Both the position numbers and the translations under genes were made by a program. Source: Paenibacillus sabinae T27 (lineage in GTDB: Bacteria; Bacillota; Bacilli; Paenibacillales; Paenibacillaceae). Taken from it: a DNA stretch of 64,000 nt. Positions 52,568 through 61,804 of the stretch are shown one piece after another. The notes under the pieces are model-generated. The model made no database searches. It was not told where the DNA came from and worked only from the letters and a program-made list of their open reading frames with translations. The stretch is taken from the NCBI RefSeq assembly GCF_000612505.1, contig NZ_CP004078.1:3511252-3575251 (forward strand). Reading direction: 5' to 3'. Within the stretch, counting starts at the first letter, position 1; every line of letters begins with the position of its first letter.

Positions 52568-53761
52568 TCAGTTCCGCGAGAACATGGAACCCGTCGTCCG
52601 CTTGAACAGCTTCCACCAGCCGGCCTTCGCGATATCCTCGGGCGCCTTCAGCTCATACTGCTTCAGGGTGGCATTGCCCTGGTAGACCACCAGCTTGCCG
52701 ATCGTCTGCCCTTTGGACACCGGGGCTTTGACTTTGTCCAGAATAACGGTTTCATGGCGTACGCCTTCCTGGGTAATTCCTTTTTTTAGCAAAAGGGTGT
52801 AGTCCTCTTCCGCCTTGATCGGCAGCTCGGCCTTGACCCCCTTCTCGATCGTCAGGGTGCCCAGCGTATCCCCGGCCTTGTGGATCGTATGGACCTTATA
52901 CTGCGAGAACAGGAAATCGAACATCCCCGAGACCTCGCTGTTGCGCGTCTTCGTATTGGGCTCTCCCAGGACGACGGCGACCGCCCGCAGCCCGTCTCTT
53001 GACGCCGTGGCCGACAGACAGAATTTGGCCTCCGACGTATAGCCGGTCTTCAGTCCGTCCGCTCCGGTATAGAAGCGCACCAGCTTGTTCGTATTGACGA
53101 GCCAAAACGGCTTCTCCGTGTCCTTGCGAAGGTAGTCCTGGTAGGAGCCGGTGTATTTGATAATCTGGCGGTGCTTTAGCAGCTCGCGGCTCATGACCGC
53201 AATGTCATGCGCGGACGAATAGTGGTTCTCTGCAGGAAGCCCGTTGCAGTTGGCAAAATGCGTATCTTTCATGCCAAGCTCCTCCGCCCGTTTGTTCATC
53301 ATGTCGACAAAAGCGCTCTCCGAGCCGGCGATCTTCTCCGCCATCGCTACAGATGCATCGTTGCCGGAAGCCATGGCGATGCCCTTCAGCATTTCGTCGA
53401 CCGTCATTTCTTCGCCGGGCTCCAGAAAAATCTGCGAGCCTCCCATCGAGGCGGCGTATTCGCTTGTCCGGACTTTATCGGTCAGCTTCAGCCGGCCGTC
53501 ATCCAGCGCTTCGACGGTGAGCAGCATCGTCATGATCTTCGTGATGCTTGCCGGAGGCAGCTTGTCATGGCTGTTCTTCTGGTAAATGACAGTGCCGGTA
53601 CCGGCGTCCATCAGAATGGCCGAGCGTGCCTGCGGCGCGAGATCGGCAGCTCCCGCTGAGCTGCCGGGCTTCTGCCCTTTTTCCTCGGCGAACACGGTGA
53701 TCGGGCTTAACGCGCCGAAGACGATGCACAGCACCAGTATGCAAAAGCGAAATTTTGTCAT
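52568..53761 (-). CDS. dacF: D-alanyl-D-alanine carboxypeptidase, sporulation type (DacF)
   Basis: A 397-residue penicillin-binding protein (class C, PBP5-like) that trims stem peptides and sets spore cortex cross-linking. It has a signal peptide (FRFCILVLCIVFGALSPITVFAEE), the SxxK motif in LPPASITKIMTM, SGN in AMASGNDASVA and KTG in DGLKTGYTSEAKFC. The C-terminal beta-domain ends in a short amphipathic tail (WWKLFKRTTGSMFSRN) for membrane association. Its place directly before spoIIAA matches Bacillus dacF. GGAGGGG precedes the ATG. Confidence 0.95.
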   Translation of the reverse strand: MTKFRFCILVLCIVFGALSPITVFAEEKGQKPGSSAGAADLAPQARSAILMDAGTGTVIYQKNSHDKLPPASITKIMTMLLTVEALDDGRLKLTDKVRTSEYAASMGGSQIFLEPGEEMTVDEMLKGIAMASGNDASVAMAEKIAGSESAFVDMMNKRAEELGMKDTHFANCNGLPAENHYSSAHDIAVMSRELLKHRQIIKYTGSYQDYLRKDTEKPFWLVNTNKLVRFYTGADGLKTGYTSEAKFCLSATASRDGLRAVAVVLGEPNTKTRNSEVSGMFDFLFSQYKVHTIHKAGDTLGTLTIEKGVKAELPIKAEEDYTLLLKKGITQEGVRHETVILDKVKAPVSKGQTIGKLVVYQGNATLKQYELKAPEDIAKAGWWKLFKRTTGSMFSRN

Positions 53762-53860
53762 CAAAGTTCCCCTCCTGAACGTTTACCTTCATATCACAGG
53801 TACTGTGTTCCAGTTTCGTCAGAAAAGGGCGGAATTATTCCTGATTTTGCTAGATAGACA

Positions 53861-53904
53861 AAAAAACAGCCGCAGAATACGCGTAATAGCGTATCCTGCG
53901 GCTG
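53861..53904 (-). terminator. Terminator of the nucleoside salvage operon
   Basis: A CAGCCGCAG-ATACGC / GCGTAT-CTGCGGCTG stem with a 6-nt loop is followed on the minus strand by seven T residues, 115 nt after the flavin reductase stop. Confidence 0.9.
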
Positions 53905-54019
53905 CTCCCGACTGCTGCCGTAAATATGTCGAAAAGAGGGACTTGATCACGGCATTTCCCGGTAACTATATGAAGCAAGAAGAACGGAATATCGGGTGAT
54001 GATCATCCGTTAACCGGAA

Positions 54020-54532
54020 TTACTCCTTGATCCGGACCTGCGTAATTTCACCGACATACAAGCGGTGATAGTCTTTTTTGGGATACATCTGGTGAATGCT
54101 TTCGTCCAGAAACTTCTCCGGGTCGAGATCCTGATAATACAGCTTGCGGCATTCCAGAACGAGTCTGGCTTCCTCGAAATACACGATTCCGGGCGTATCT
54201 TCTACCGGCGTGATATCCGCAGCCGCTGCTTTATCCGTGTCTCTTCCCGAGGCGCTTCCGCAAATCTCCAGCGCGCTCCGGTAATCCTCCGTAAAGAACG
54301 ACAGCGAGAACGTATCCGAGGACTCCATAAATTCATAGGTGTAGCGGGTTGGCCTTACGACGCAAAAAGCGATTTGTTTGTGCCAGAGAACGCCCAGTCC
54401 GCCCCAGCTCGCTGTCATCGTGTTATAGCTGTCCGCGCCTCCCGCCGTAATCAGCATCCAGTCTTCCCCGACCAGCTTGAACACATTATCCGTCAGTTCC
54501 TGCGGCTCCAACAATTTAAACCCTTGGCTCAT
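54020..54532 (-). CDS. Flavin reductase-like domain protein
   Basis: A 170-residue FMN-binding split-barrel protein. GGADSYNTMTASWGGLGVLWHK and VRPTRYTYEFMESSDTFSLSFF are the conserved flavin-binding strands of the flavin-reductase-like family. It may reduce FMN or an unknown substrate. The start at 54532 has GGAGGAGAAGG upstream. It is the last gene of the row deoB - PNP - PNP - pdp, 50 nt after pdp, and a link with nucleoside breakdown is not obvious. Confidence 0.88.
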   Translation of the reverse strand: MSQGFKLLEPQELTDNVFKLVGEDWMLITAGGADSYNTMTASWGGLGVLWHKQIAFCVVRPTRYTYEFMESSDTFSLSFFTEDYRSALEICGSASGRDTDKAAAADITPVEDTPGIVYFEEARLVLECRKLYYQDLDPEKFLDESIHQMYPKKDYHRLYVGEITQVRIKE

Positions 54533-54582
54533 TCCTTCTCCTCCACCACGAAAAAATAACATCCATCACCCAGTATAACCCA

Positions 54583-55914
54583 TTAATACCGGGTTACGCC
54601 ATCCTTCGTGACGATAGCATAGACGAGCGGCGGCGGAGTTACCGGCTGAGCCGTAATGCGGTAGGCCTCCAGCACTTTGGCCTCGGCTTCCTTCACCTTG
54701 CTCTCGGAAGCGTCATTGATGTGCAGGACCGCCAGCGTCTCTCCGGCGGAGACGGCGTCGCCAACCTTCTTCGACAACACGATGCCGACGGCCAGGTCGA
54801 TGACGGATTCCTTCGTCTCCCGGCCCGCGCCGAGCAGCATGGCGGCGATGCCGATTTCTTCGGCCTGAATCGCTTCGATATATCCGTCCGACTGCGCTTT
54901 AACCTCTGCCTGTCTCCGGGCGGTGGGCAGCTTCGAAGGCGTTTCAATCTGGGCGACATCCCCGCCTTGCGCCGCTGCGATCACCTTCAGCTTCTCGAAC
55001 GCTCTGCCGTCCGCGATATGCTGCTTCAGGATGGCGCGGGCCTCCTCCGTATCCTTCGCCTTCCCGCCGAGAACAAGCATCTGGCTGCCGAGAATCAGGC
55101 ACACTTCCGTGAGATCGCTTGGCCCGTGCCCGCGAAGCGTTTCGACGCCTTCTTTGATTTCGAGCGCATTGCCGATGCCGTAGCCGAGCGGCTGGTCCAT
55201 GTCGCTGATGACCGCGACCGTATGCCGGCCAAGCTGTGTACCGATATCGACCATCGCCTGCGCGAGCGCGATGGAGTCGTCCAGCGTCTTCATGAACGCG
55301 CCGCTGCCGGTCTTGACGTCCAGCACGATGGCGTCCGCGCCGGCGGCGATCTTCTTGCTCATGACGGAGCTTGCGATGAGCGGAATGGAATTCACGGTCG
55401 CCGTTACGTCGCGCAGGGCGTACAGCTTCTTGTCGGCGGGCGTAATGTTGCCGGACTGGCCGATGACCGCCGCGCCGATCTCGCCGACCTGGGCGAAGAA
55501 GCGCTCGCGCTCCATCTCGACGGAGAAGCCGGAGATGGACTCCAGCTTGTCCAGTGTGCCGCCGGTGTGTCCGAGGCCTCGCCCGGACATTTTGGCGACC
55601 GGTACGCCAGCCGATGCCACCAGCGGAGCGAGAACGACCGTCGTCTTGTCACCCACTCCGCCGGTGGAATGCTTGTCCACCTTGATTCCGGCGATCGGGC
55701 TGAGATCGACCTGATCGCCGGACTTGGCCATTTCCAGGGTCAGGTCGCCGGTCTCGCGGGCGTTCATTCCCCGGAAATAGACCGCCATCGCCCACGCGGA
55801 CATTTGATAATCCGGAATCTCTCCCCGGGTGTAGCCTTGAATGAGAAAAGAAATTTCCTCTCTTGTCAGCTCGCCGCCGTCCCTTTTCTTCTGGATAATG
55901 TCGACCGCTCTCAT
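54583..55914 (-). CDS. pdp: Pyrimidine-nucleoside phosphorylase
   Basis: A 443-residue enzyme splitting uridine, thymidine or deoxyuridine with phosphate to base and (deoxy)ribose-1-phosphate. It shows [21 protein letters not shown] (phosphate site), [20 protein letters not shown] (the family signature) and [12 protein letters not shown]; the C-terminal domain carries ALHI- and VITKDGV-type strands. The ATG follows the purine phosphorylase stop after 1 nt. It delivers substrate for deoB, whose gene heads the same row. Confidence 0.97.
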   Translation of the reverse strand: MRAVDIIQKKRDGGELTREEISFLIQGYTRGEIPDYQMSAWAMAVYFRGMNARETGDLTLEMAKSGDQVDLSPIAGIKVDKHSTGGVGDKTTVVLAPLVASAGVPVAKMSGRGLGHTGGTLDKLESISGFSVEMERERFFAQVGEIGAAVIGQSGNITPADKKLYALRDVTATVNSIPLIASSVMSKKIAAGADAIVLDVKTGSGAFMKTLDDSIALAQAMVDIGTQLGRHTVAVISDMDQPLGYGIGNALEIKEGVETLRGHGPSDLTEVCLILGSQMLVLGGKAKDTEEARAILKQHIADGRAFEKLKVIAAAQGGDVAQIETPSKLPTARRQAEVKAQSDGYIEAIQAEEIGIAAMLLGAGRETKESVIDLAVGIVLSKKVGDAVSAGETLAVLHINDASESKVKEAEAKVLEAYRITAQPVTPPPLVYAIVTKDGVTRY

Positions 55915-55915
55915 C

Positions 55916-56794
55916 TTACAGCTGCGCCTCGCGCACGAAAGCCCGGACAAGTCCGATAAACTTCGGCTTGGTCAGATTCGCCACCTTGACCACCTGCTCA
56001 TGCGTCAGCGGCTCCAGCTCGTCACCGATCGCCATGTCGGTGATACAGGTGATGCCGAGCACTCTAAGCCTGCTGTGGCTTGCGGCAATGACTTCGGGAA
56101 CGGTGGACATGCCGACGGCATCGCCGCCAAGGTACGCGAGCATTTTCAGCTCGGAAGGCGTCTCGTAGGTCGGGCCGCTGATGCCCGCATATACCCCTTC
56201 CTGCAGCGTCAGACTCTCTCCGTCGGTTCCCTTGATTTCCGGAGCCAGCTTCTTGGCAAGCGCGATATATTCCGGATCGTAGGCCTTGGACATATCCGGG
56301 AAGCGAACGCCGAGCTCCGGATCATTCGGGCCGATCAGCGGGTTGTCTCCGGTCATATTCAGATGATCGGAAATCAGCATCAGGTCGCCAGCCTTGAACG
56401 CCCGGTTCATGCCGCCGCCCGCATTCGTGATGACAAGGGTGCCAATGCCGAGCTTGGCGAGAACGTATACGGGCAGCACGACTTTGCGCATCGGGTAGCC
56501 TTCATAGTAGTGAAAGCGGCCCTGCATAATAATAACGTCCTTGCCTTCCAGCTTGCCGATAACGAACCGTCCGGCATGGCCTTCTACTGTCGAACGTGGA
56601 AAATGAGGAATCTCCTCATAAGGCAAATATACGGCATCCTCAATCTGATCGCCGAGATCACCGAGACCGGAGCCGAGAATCAGCCCGATAACCGGCTTAT
56701 AAAAGCCCAGCTTGGACTCGATATAGGCGGCGGCTTCCTTCACCTGCGCGCCGTAATTGGCTGCTTCGGATGCACTGTTAGCGGATGGTGTCAT
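55916..56794 (-). CDS. pupG: Purine-nucleoside phosphorylase, copy 1
   Basis: A 292-residue trimeric-type PNP cleaving guanosine, inosine and deoxy forms. Motifs are [13 protein letters not shown] (phosphate Ser), [11 protein letters not shown] (His), [18 protein letters not shown] and [12 protein letters not shown] near the base site. The N-terminus is about 20 residues longer than copy 2 ([17 protein letters not shown]). The start at 56794 has GAGGAGG upstream. Copy 2 lies just upstream, with a 98-nt gap containing a long hairpin. Confidence 0.95.
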   Translation of the reverse strand: MTPSANSASEAANYGAQVKEAAAYIESKLGFYKPVIGLILGSGLGDLGDQIEDAVYLPYEEIPHFPRSTVEGHAGRFVIGKLEGKDVIIMQGRFHYYEGYPMRKVVLPVYVLAKLGIGTLVITNAGGGMNRAFKAGDLMLISDHLNMTGDNPLIGPNDPELGVRFPDMSKAYDPEYIALAKKLAPEIKGTDGESLTLQEGVYAGISGPTYETPSELKMLAYLGGDAVGMSTVPEVIAASHSRLRVLGITCITDMAIGDELEPLTHEQVVKVANLTKPKFIGLVRAFVREAQL

Positions 56795-56835
56795 TGTGGA
56801 TTCCTCCTCAATTGTCAAAGTTAATGTGCCGGGGT

Positions 56836-56886
56836 CCCCGCAAAGTACCTGAATAAGCTTCATGAAGTAAGCTTCACTTTGCGGGG
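56836..56886. promoter_or_regulatory. Long intercistronic hairpin between the two PNP genes
   Basis: CCCCGCAAAGT and ACTTTGCGGGG form a perfect 11-bp stem, with a second inner stem AAGCTTACTT / AAGTTCAT-AAGCTT-like. In the direction of transcription no T-run follows, so it is not a standard terminator. mRNA processing or stabilisation, or partial attenuation, are possible. Confidence 0.6.
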
Positions 56887-56892
56887 GGAGTT

Positions 56893-57720
56893 TTACATTT
56901 TCGGAATAAGGGCAAGCACAAGGCTCAAGAAGCGCTCACGGACACGTTCCGCCGTCTCCATGACCTCGTTATGGGACAAGGGCTGATCCAGAATCCCCGC
57001 AGCCATGTTGGTAATACAGGAGATGCCGAGCACCTCGATGCCTGCATGGCGGGCGACGATCGTCTCCGATACGGTGGACATGCCGACCGCATCGGCTCCC
57101 AGGCGGCGCAGCATGACGATCTCGGCGGGCGTCTCGTAGCATGGGCCGAGCAGGCCTGCGTATACGCCTTCCTTGAAGGTGAAATTCTGCGCCTTCGCGG
57201 TTTCGCGCGCAGCCGCGATCAGCCGGCGGCTGTACGGCTCGGACATGTCGGGGAAACGCACGCCAAGCGCGGGATCATTTGGTCCCATCAGCGGATTGCG
57301 GCCCGTCAGATTGAGATGGTCGGTAAGGAGCATCAAATCCCCGGCCGAGAAGTCCGTATTGACGCCACCGGCGGCGTTGGTGACGAGCAGGCTCGTTACG
57401 CCAAGCTCTTTCATGACGCGGACGGGGAATGCTGTCGTCTCTGGCCCGTAGCCTTCGTACATGTGAAAGCGGCCTTTCATCATCACGACCTTGCGGCCTT
57501 CAATCGTACCGATCAGCAGTTCTCCTTCATGTCCTTCTACAGTGGACACCGGAAAATGGGGGATATCCTGATAAGGAATGCTTATGCCGTCCTGAATCAG
57601 ATCGGCCAGAATGCCGAGACCCGAGCCGAGAATCAGCCCAATTTCCGGCGCTTCCGCGCCTTTGCTCCGGATATATTCTGCCGCTTGCTGAATCGCGCCG
57701 AGGCTGGTTGTGTTTGTCAT
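56893..57720 (-). CDS. Purine-nucleoside phosphorylase, copy 2
   Basis: A 275-residue paralogue of the next gene. It has the same motifs: [72 protein letters not shown] and MSTVSETIVARHAG. It is closer in length and in TNAAGG to the standard Bacillus enzyme, while the other copy has TNAGGG. It follows deoB by 45 nt in the same transcription unit. The two copies may differ in base preference. Confidence 0.95.
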   Translation of the reverse strand: MTNTTSLGAIQQAAEYIRSKGAEAPEIGLILGSGLGILADLIQDGISIPYQDIPHFPVSTVEGHEGELLIGTIEGRKVVMMKGRFHMYEGYGPETTAFPVRVMKELGVTSLLVTNAAGGVNTDFSAGDLMLLTDHLNLTGRNPLMGPNDPALGVRFPDMSEPYSRRLIAAARETAKAQNFTFKEGVYAGLLGPCYETPAEIVMLRRLGADAVGMSTVSETIVARHAGIEVLGISCITNMAAGILDQPLSHNEVMETAERVRERFLSLVLALIPKM

Positions 57721-57765
57721 GTATGCTCCTCCTTAAAGTAAACTTATATATGGGATGATACGAAT

Positions 57766-58944
57766 TTATTTCAGCTCCCCGAGGAAGCTTGTTCCGTACT
57801 TCGGCGCCGCTGCTCCAAAATTATCGGCGATGGTCGCCGCCACATCGGAGAAGGTGGAGCGGACGCCAAGGCTGTCCGGCGCCTGAAGCTTCGGACCGTA
57901 CACCAGCAGCGGCACATATTCGCGGGTATGGTCGGTTCCGCTGTGCACGGGATCGTTGCCGTGATCGGCAGAGACGATCAGCAGATCATCCTCACCCAAG
58001 GCGGATATAATGTCCGGCAGCGCCTGGTCGAACACTTCGAGAGCGCGGCCGTAGCCTTCCGGATCACGCCGGTGGCCATACAGCGAATCAAAATCGACGA
58101 GGTTCGTGAACAGCAGCCCCTCGAACGGCTTGCGGAGCTGTTCTATCGTCACCTCGATGCCGTGCTCATTGCTCTTGGTCGGGTGGGCCGCCGTTACGCC
58201 CTCGCCCGAGAAAATATCGTTGATCTTGCCTACGGCAATCACATCTTTGCCGATGTCGGCCAGCGCGTTCATTACCGTCGGCTCCGGCGGCTTCACCGCG
58301 TAATCATGCCGGTTCGGCGTGCGGGTGAAGTTTCCCGGCTGGCCGACGTACGGGCGGGCGATGACGCGGCCGACCGAGAATTCCGGCGCCATCGTCAGCT
58401 CTCTGGCGATATGGCAGGCGCGGTACAGCTCGTCCAGCGGAATGATCTCCTCATGCGCGGCAATCTGAAAGACGCTGTCGGCCGAGGTATAGACGATCCA
58501 GGCCCCCGTCTTCATCTGTTCTTCTCCGTATTCCACGAGAATTTCCGTACCTGACGCCGGCTTGTTGCCGAGGACTTTCCGGCCTGTCGCAGCTTCGAAT
58601 TTAGCGATCAGCTCTGCCGGAAAGCCGTCTGGATATGTATTAAACGGCGTCTCAATCTTCAGACCCATCAGTTCCCAGTGGCCGGTCATTGTATCTTTGC
58701 CGACCGAAACTTCCTGCATCTTTCCATAATAGGCTTTCGGCTGCGGAACCGGACCCAGCGGCGGAAGGGGGGCGATGTTCGCTAGACCTAAGCGCTGCAT
58801 GTTCGGCAGCTTCAGCCCCGGGTTCCGCTCCAAAATATGTCCCAGCGTATGCGAACCCGCATCGCCGAAGCTGGCGGCGTCCGGCGCTTCTCCAATACCT
58901 ACGCTGTCCAGAACGATAAAGCAAATCCGTTTAAAAGAGGACAC
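57766..58944 (-). CDS. deoB: Phosphopentomutase
   Basis: A 392-residue alkaline-phosphatase-fold enzyme converting (deoxy)ribose-1-phosphate to the 5-phosphate. Metal-binding motifs are [14 protein letters not shown] at the N-terminus, [23 protein letters not shown] (with the phosphorylated Thr/Ser region before) and [25 protein letters not shown]. The start is read as GTG at 58944, about 10 nt after AAGGAG; another GTG three codons earlier is too close to that site. It heads the salvage row, as drm does in Bacillus. Confidence 0.96.
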   Translation of the reverse strand: MSSFKRICFIVLDSVGIGEAPDAASFGDAGSHTLGHILERNPGLKLPNMQRLGLANIAPLPPLGPVPQPKAYYGKMQEVSVGKDTMTGHWELMGLKIETPFNTYPDGFPAELIAKFEAATGRKVLGNKPASGTEILVEYGEEQMKTGAWIVYTSADSVFQIAAHEEIIPLDELYRACHIARELTMAPEFSVGRVIARPYVGQPGNFTRTPNRHDYAVKPPEPTVMNALADIGKDVIAVGKINDIFSGEGVTAAHPTKSNEHGIEVTIEQLRKPFEGLLFTNLVDFDSLYGHRRDPEGYGRALEVFDQALPDIISALGEDDLLIVSADHGNDPVHSGTDHTREYVPLLVYGPKLQAPDSLGVRSTFSDVAATIADNFGAAAPKYGTSFLGELK

Positions 58945-59032
58945 TATGTCCACGCTCCTTCATTTGTAAGAAATCGTTAGGTTATTACGTTCATTCCTGT
59001 CATGCCCCGGGTGAAGGAGCGCTTGTCCGGCG

Positions 59033-59926
59033 TTACCGCGCCCGGGGATGATATCTTTCATAAACTTCTTTCATGTTCCCGCGCGCGATGCCGCTGTACA
59101 TTTGCGTCGTGGAAATATCGGCATGTCCGAGCATCTGCTGGACGGAGCGCAGATCGGCTCCCCCCTCAAGCAGATGGGCGGCGAATGAATGCCGCAGCGT
59201 ATGCGGAGTAATATCCTGCCGCGTATTCGTTTCCTTCGCGTATTTTTTAATCGTTTTCCAGAATCCTTGCCGGGTCAATCTACCGCCCAGACTGTTCAGA
59301 AACAGCGCCGGTTCATCCTTGCCTGCCCGAAGAAGCTTGTCCCGGCTGTTCTTGAGATATGCCTCCACACATTCGGAAGCAACGGCGCCGATCGGTACCA
59401 CCCTCTCCTTGCCGCCGGAACCGGAGCATCGCGCGAATCCAAGCGCCGTCTGGACATCGCCCGCATCAAGCATAACCAGCTCCGATACCCGGATTCCAGT
59501 CGCGTACAGCAGCTCCAGCATCGCCTTGTCCCGCAGGCCATGCGTTGTGGAGACGTCGGGCGCTGCCAAGAGACGCTCCACCTCGTCCAAGCTGAGAATC
59601 ACGGGCGGTTTCTTCTCCGGCTTCACCGCTTCTACCTCAAGCGTGGGGTCCGCAACGATCAGCCGCTCTTTAAGGAGAAAATGAAAAAAGGCCCGGATCG
59701 AGACCGTGCTGCGGTTAATCGTCGACGCGGCCCGGCCGGCCGTCTTCAGCCCGCCAAGATAGAGCGTGATCAGCGGCTTGCGGAATTCTTGAGGAGTCGT
59801 AGCGCCCCGCTCCGCGGCATAGTCCAAAAACTGGGAGATATCGCGGCCGTAGGATTCAAGCGTACTGGGCGACACGTTTTTTTCACGGGAAAGGTATTGT
59901 AAAAAATCCTGCAAAGTTGACTTCAT
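59033..59926 (-). CDS. xerD: Site-specific tyrosine recombinase XerD
   Basis: A 297-residue recombinase resolving chromosome dimers with XerC at dif. The N-terminal SAM-like domain (LQYLSREKNVSPSTLESYGRDISQFL) and catalytic domain are complete. Catalytic residues are Arg in YATGIRVSELVML, Lys in SGGKERVVPIG, HxxR in TPHTLRHSFAAHLLEGG, His in QMLGHADIST and Tyr in TTQMY. Neighbours deoB and the YqzK-like gene match Bacillus ripX context. Unlike the integrase relic at 45.4 kb, it is intact. Confidence 0.97.
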   Translation of the reverse strand: MKSTLQDFLQYLSREKNVSPSTLESYGRDISQFLDYAAERGATTPQEFRKPLITLYLGGLKTAGRAASTINRSTVSIRAFFHFLLKERLIVADPTLEVEAVKPEKKPPVILSLDEVERLLAAPDVSTTHGLRDKAMLELLYATGIRVSELVMLDAGDVQTALGFARCSGSGGKERVVPIGAVASECVEAYLKNSRDKLLRAGKDEPALFLNSLGGRLTRQGFWKTIKKYAKETNTRQDITPHTLRHSFAAHLLEGGADLRSVQQMLGHADISTTQMYSGIARGNMKEVYERYHPRAR

Positions 59927-59989
59927 AATCCTCCCTCCCGCCTTGTGCGCCGTTTAATGTGATTAGAGATTCGGGCGACAGCGGCGCTT

Positions 59990-60223
59990 TCATTCCCCGT
60001 ACCAGTAATACAGGCGCAGCCGCTCCGACGGACTCAGCTCCCCGCCCCCCGGCTGAATTTCGCGAAACGCCCGCACCGCCGAACCTTCCGGAATCTCCGA
60101 ATCGGGCACAGGTCCCATCCAGCGATGAAGCAGGTCCATTATATTATAGAACAGGCAGCTCAGCGCGACAAATATCACAATAAAAAAGAGCCTCCGAAGC
60201 GCTTTCGGTACAGAAAAGACCAT
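59990..60223 (-). CDS. YqzK-like small membrane protein (DUF4227-like)
   Basis: A 77-residue protein with one hydrophobic segment (RRLFFIVIFVALSCLFYNIMDLLHRWM) and a C-terminal part PxGSAVRAFREIQPGGG...LSPSERLRLYYWYGE. Length, topology and the position between fur and xerD match Bacillus YqzK. GGGAGGAATGCG lies upstream of the ATG at 60223. Function is unknown. It lies 63 nt before xerD and is probably transcribed with it. Confidence 0.8.
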   Translation of the reverse strand: MVFSVPKALRRLFFIVIFVALSCLFYNIMDLLHRWMGPVPDSEIPEGSAVRAFREIQPGGGELSPSERLRLYYWYGE

Positions 60224-60458
60224 GTTCGCATTCCTCCCGCAGGTGGGATAAGATTGGCCGCAGGGCTGATCCCTTTCGTTTTCCATTTTTACGGACAATC
60301 CCCGTGCTTCACTTTATGCGAATCTGGTCTCCCTTATGTGTGACGCGCTGTGCGCAGCCATGAATAAAGGCCTTCCAAGCGCACGAATCTTCCCCGTTAC
60401 AATAAAAAAACACCTGTCATGCCAAAGAAGCTGCACAATCCCTTTTCTGACATTACTA
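60224..60458. other. Spacer upstream of the yqzK-like gene
   Basis: No gene seen. It should contain the promoter for the yqzK-xerD unit; TTGGCA followed 17 nt later by TTGTAA is the best I see, and the -10 is poor. Confidence 0.35.
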
Positions 60459-60494
60459 AAAAGCCCTCCCCGGCAAAAAGCCGGAAAGAGCTTT
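60459..60494 (-). terminator. Terminator of fur
   Basis: An AAAGCTCTTTCCGGC / GCCGGGGAGGGCTTT stem with a 5-nt loop is followed on the minus strand by further T residues. Confidence 0.8.
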
Positions 60495-60536
60495 AACGTG
60501 CGTCTTCTATCCACTTGCCTGCCTGACTCTATGCAT

Positions 60537-61004
60537 TCAATCGGCCCGGTTGTTATCCGATTTGTTCTTCTCCCTGCAACGATAGCAAATCCCGTGAAAA
60601 TCGAGCCTGTGGTCGATTACGGAGAAATTGAATTCCTTATCCAGCTTCTCCTCCATCGGTCCGAGCCAATCTTCGCGGATCTCGTCCATGCTGCCGCACT
60701 GCACACAAATCAAATGATGATGATGATGCTTGGAGGTATCCGTGCGCAGATCGTATCTTGCGACGCCGTCGCCGAAGTTGATCTTCTCCACAATATGCAG
60801 CTCGCTTAGCAGTTCAAGGGTACGGTATACGGTCGCAAGACCGATCTCGGGGGCCTTCTCCTTTACGAGCATGAACACATCTTCCGCGCTGAGGTGGTCT
60901 TCCTCATTCTCCAGAAGTACGCGCACCGTCGCTTCCCGTTGGGGTGTAAGCTTGTATCCTTGGGATTGCAGTTGCTGCTTAATTTTATCGATCTTGTCTT
61001 CCAT
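60537..61004 (-). CDS. fur: Ferric uptake regulator
   Basis: A 155-residue Fur protein. The DNA-binding domain reads YKLTPQREATVRVLLENEEDHLSAEDVFMLVKEK and GLATVYRTLELL. Metal sites include HHHHHLICVQCG and the C-terminal CYRCRE cysteines, i.e. two CxxC pairs. Nearly colinear with Bacillus Fur (which starts MENRIDRIKKQL), supporting the start at 61004 (MEDKIDKIKQQL); an ATG two codons earlier is an alternative. It has its own promoter and terminator. It is the likely repressor of the reductase gene at 46.8 kb, which carries a Fur box. Confidence 0.96.
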   Translation of the reverse strand: MEDKIDKIKQQLQSQGYKLTPQREATVRVLLENEEDHLSAEDVFMLVKEKAPEIGLATVYRTLELLSELHIVEKINFGDGVARYDLRTDTSKHHHHHLICVQCGSMDEIREDWLGPMEEKLDKEFNFSVIDHRLDFHGICYRCREKNKSDNNRAD

Positions 61005-61062
61005 ATTCATTCTCCCTCCCCCCAGGAAAATAGCGCTGCGTTCTCTGAAAATCACTTCTTTC

Positions 61063-61092
61063 ATTATAGGGGGAGTAATCTTGAGAAGTCAA
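61063..61092 (-). promoter_or_regulatory. SigA-type promoter of fur
   Basis: On the minus strand TTGACT (61087-61092) and TATAAT (61063-61068) are 18 nt apart, 59 nt before the fur start. No Fur or PerR palindrome is seen on it. Confidence 0.8.
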
Positions 61093-61098
61093 ACGCTT

Positions 61099-61749
61099 TT
61101 ACTGCCCGTTAACCTCCGTCGCGTTCTGCACCAAAGCGGGGGTCACCCACTTCATCATCGACGGAGTCACCCAGGTCTCGAAGGACGAAACGCCAAGAAT
61201 GAGAAGCGCCATGATAAAGGACAGCAGTGTATACATGGCAAAAGGACGCCCTACATGAAGCGGACGGCGCGCAATCACCCGGCTGCGGATCATCAGCAGA
61301 GAGAAGGCGATCGCCGATGCGCTGCATATGAGGATCACCGGGATGACGACCATATTATGGGGCGCGACCGACACGAGGGCGAACAGCAGGCCGTGCCACG
61401 AATATTGGCTGACCAGACAACCGACCGTGAAGCCGATCAGGACCCCCTTGAGGAAATCCAGAATCAGAATTCCGGGAAGTCCGATAACCGACAAGCCGAG
61501 AATCCAGATCAGGCCGATCCATTTCAGATGAAGCCCGGCGATGCTCCAGAATGACTCCGGGGCCGCAGGCAGCCCGTTCTGGTCAACCATCACGAAGAAA
61601 TTGCCGAGATAATCGGCAAGCTCCTGCTGCTGGTCCATTGTCAGCGCGCTGACGATCAGGGCGCCGAAGACGACCCCTACCAAGAATAATACGGCGACAA
61701 AAATATAAAGCGGCGTCTGCTCTTTAATCATATGACGGAAGTTCCGCAT
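61099..61749 (-). CDS. spoIIM: Stage II sporulation protein M
   Basis: A 216-residue membrane protein with five or six spans, part of the SpoIID-SpoIIM-SpoIIP engulfment machine in the mother cell. The N-terminal YIFVAVLFLVGVVFGALIV and central GLILDFLKGVLIGFTVGCLV- and VAPHNMVVIPVILICSASAIAF-like stretches fit the family. It lies between fur and an EndoQ-type gene, the spoIIM-fur order of Bacillus. GGAGAGGAG precedes the ATG. The stop is just upstream of the fur promoter. Confidence 0.95.
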   Translation of the reverse strand: MRNFRHMIKEQTPLYIFVAVLFLVGVVFGALIVSALTMDQQQELADYLGNFFVMVDQNGLPAAPESFWSIAGLHLKWIGLIWILGLSVIGLPGILILDFLKGVLIGFTVGCLVSQYSWHGLLFALVSVAPHNMVVIPVILICSASAIAFSLLMIRSRVIARRPLHVGRPFAMYTLLSFIMALLILGVSSFETWVTPSMMKWVTPALVQNATEVNGQ

Positions 61750-61804
61750 CGGGACGTTCTCCTCTCCTGGTCACATGTTACACCTTATGAAGAAGCGTCC
61801 CGCT

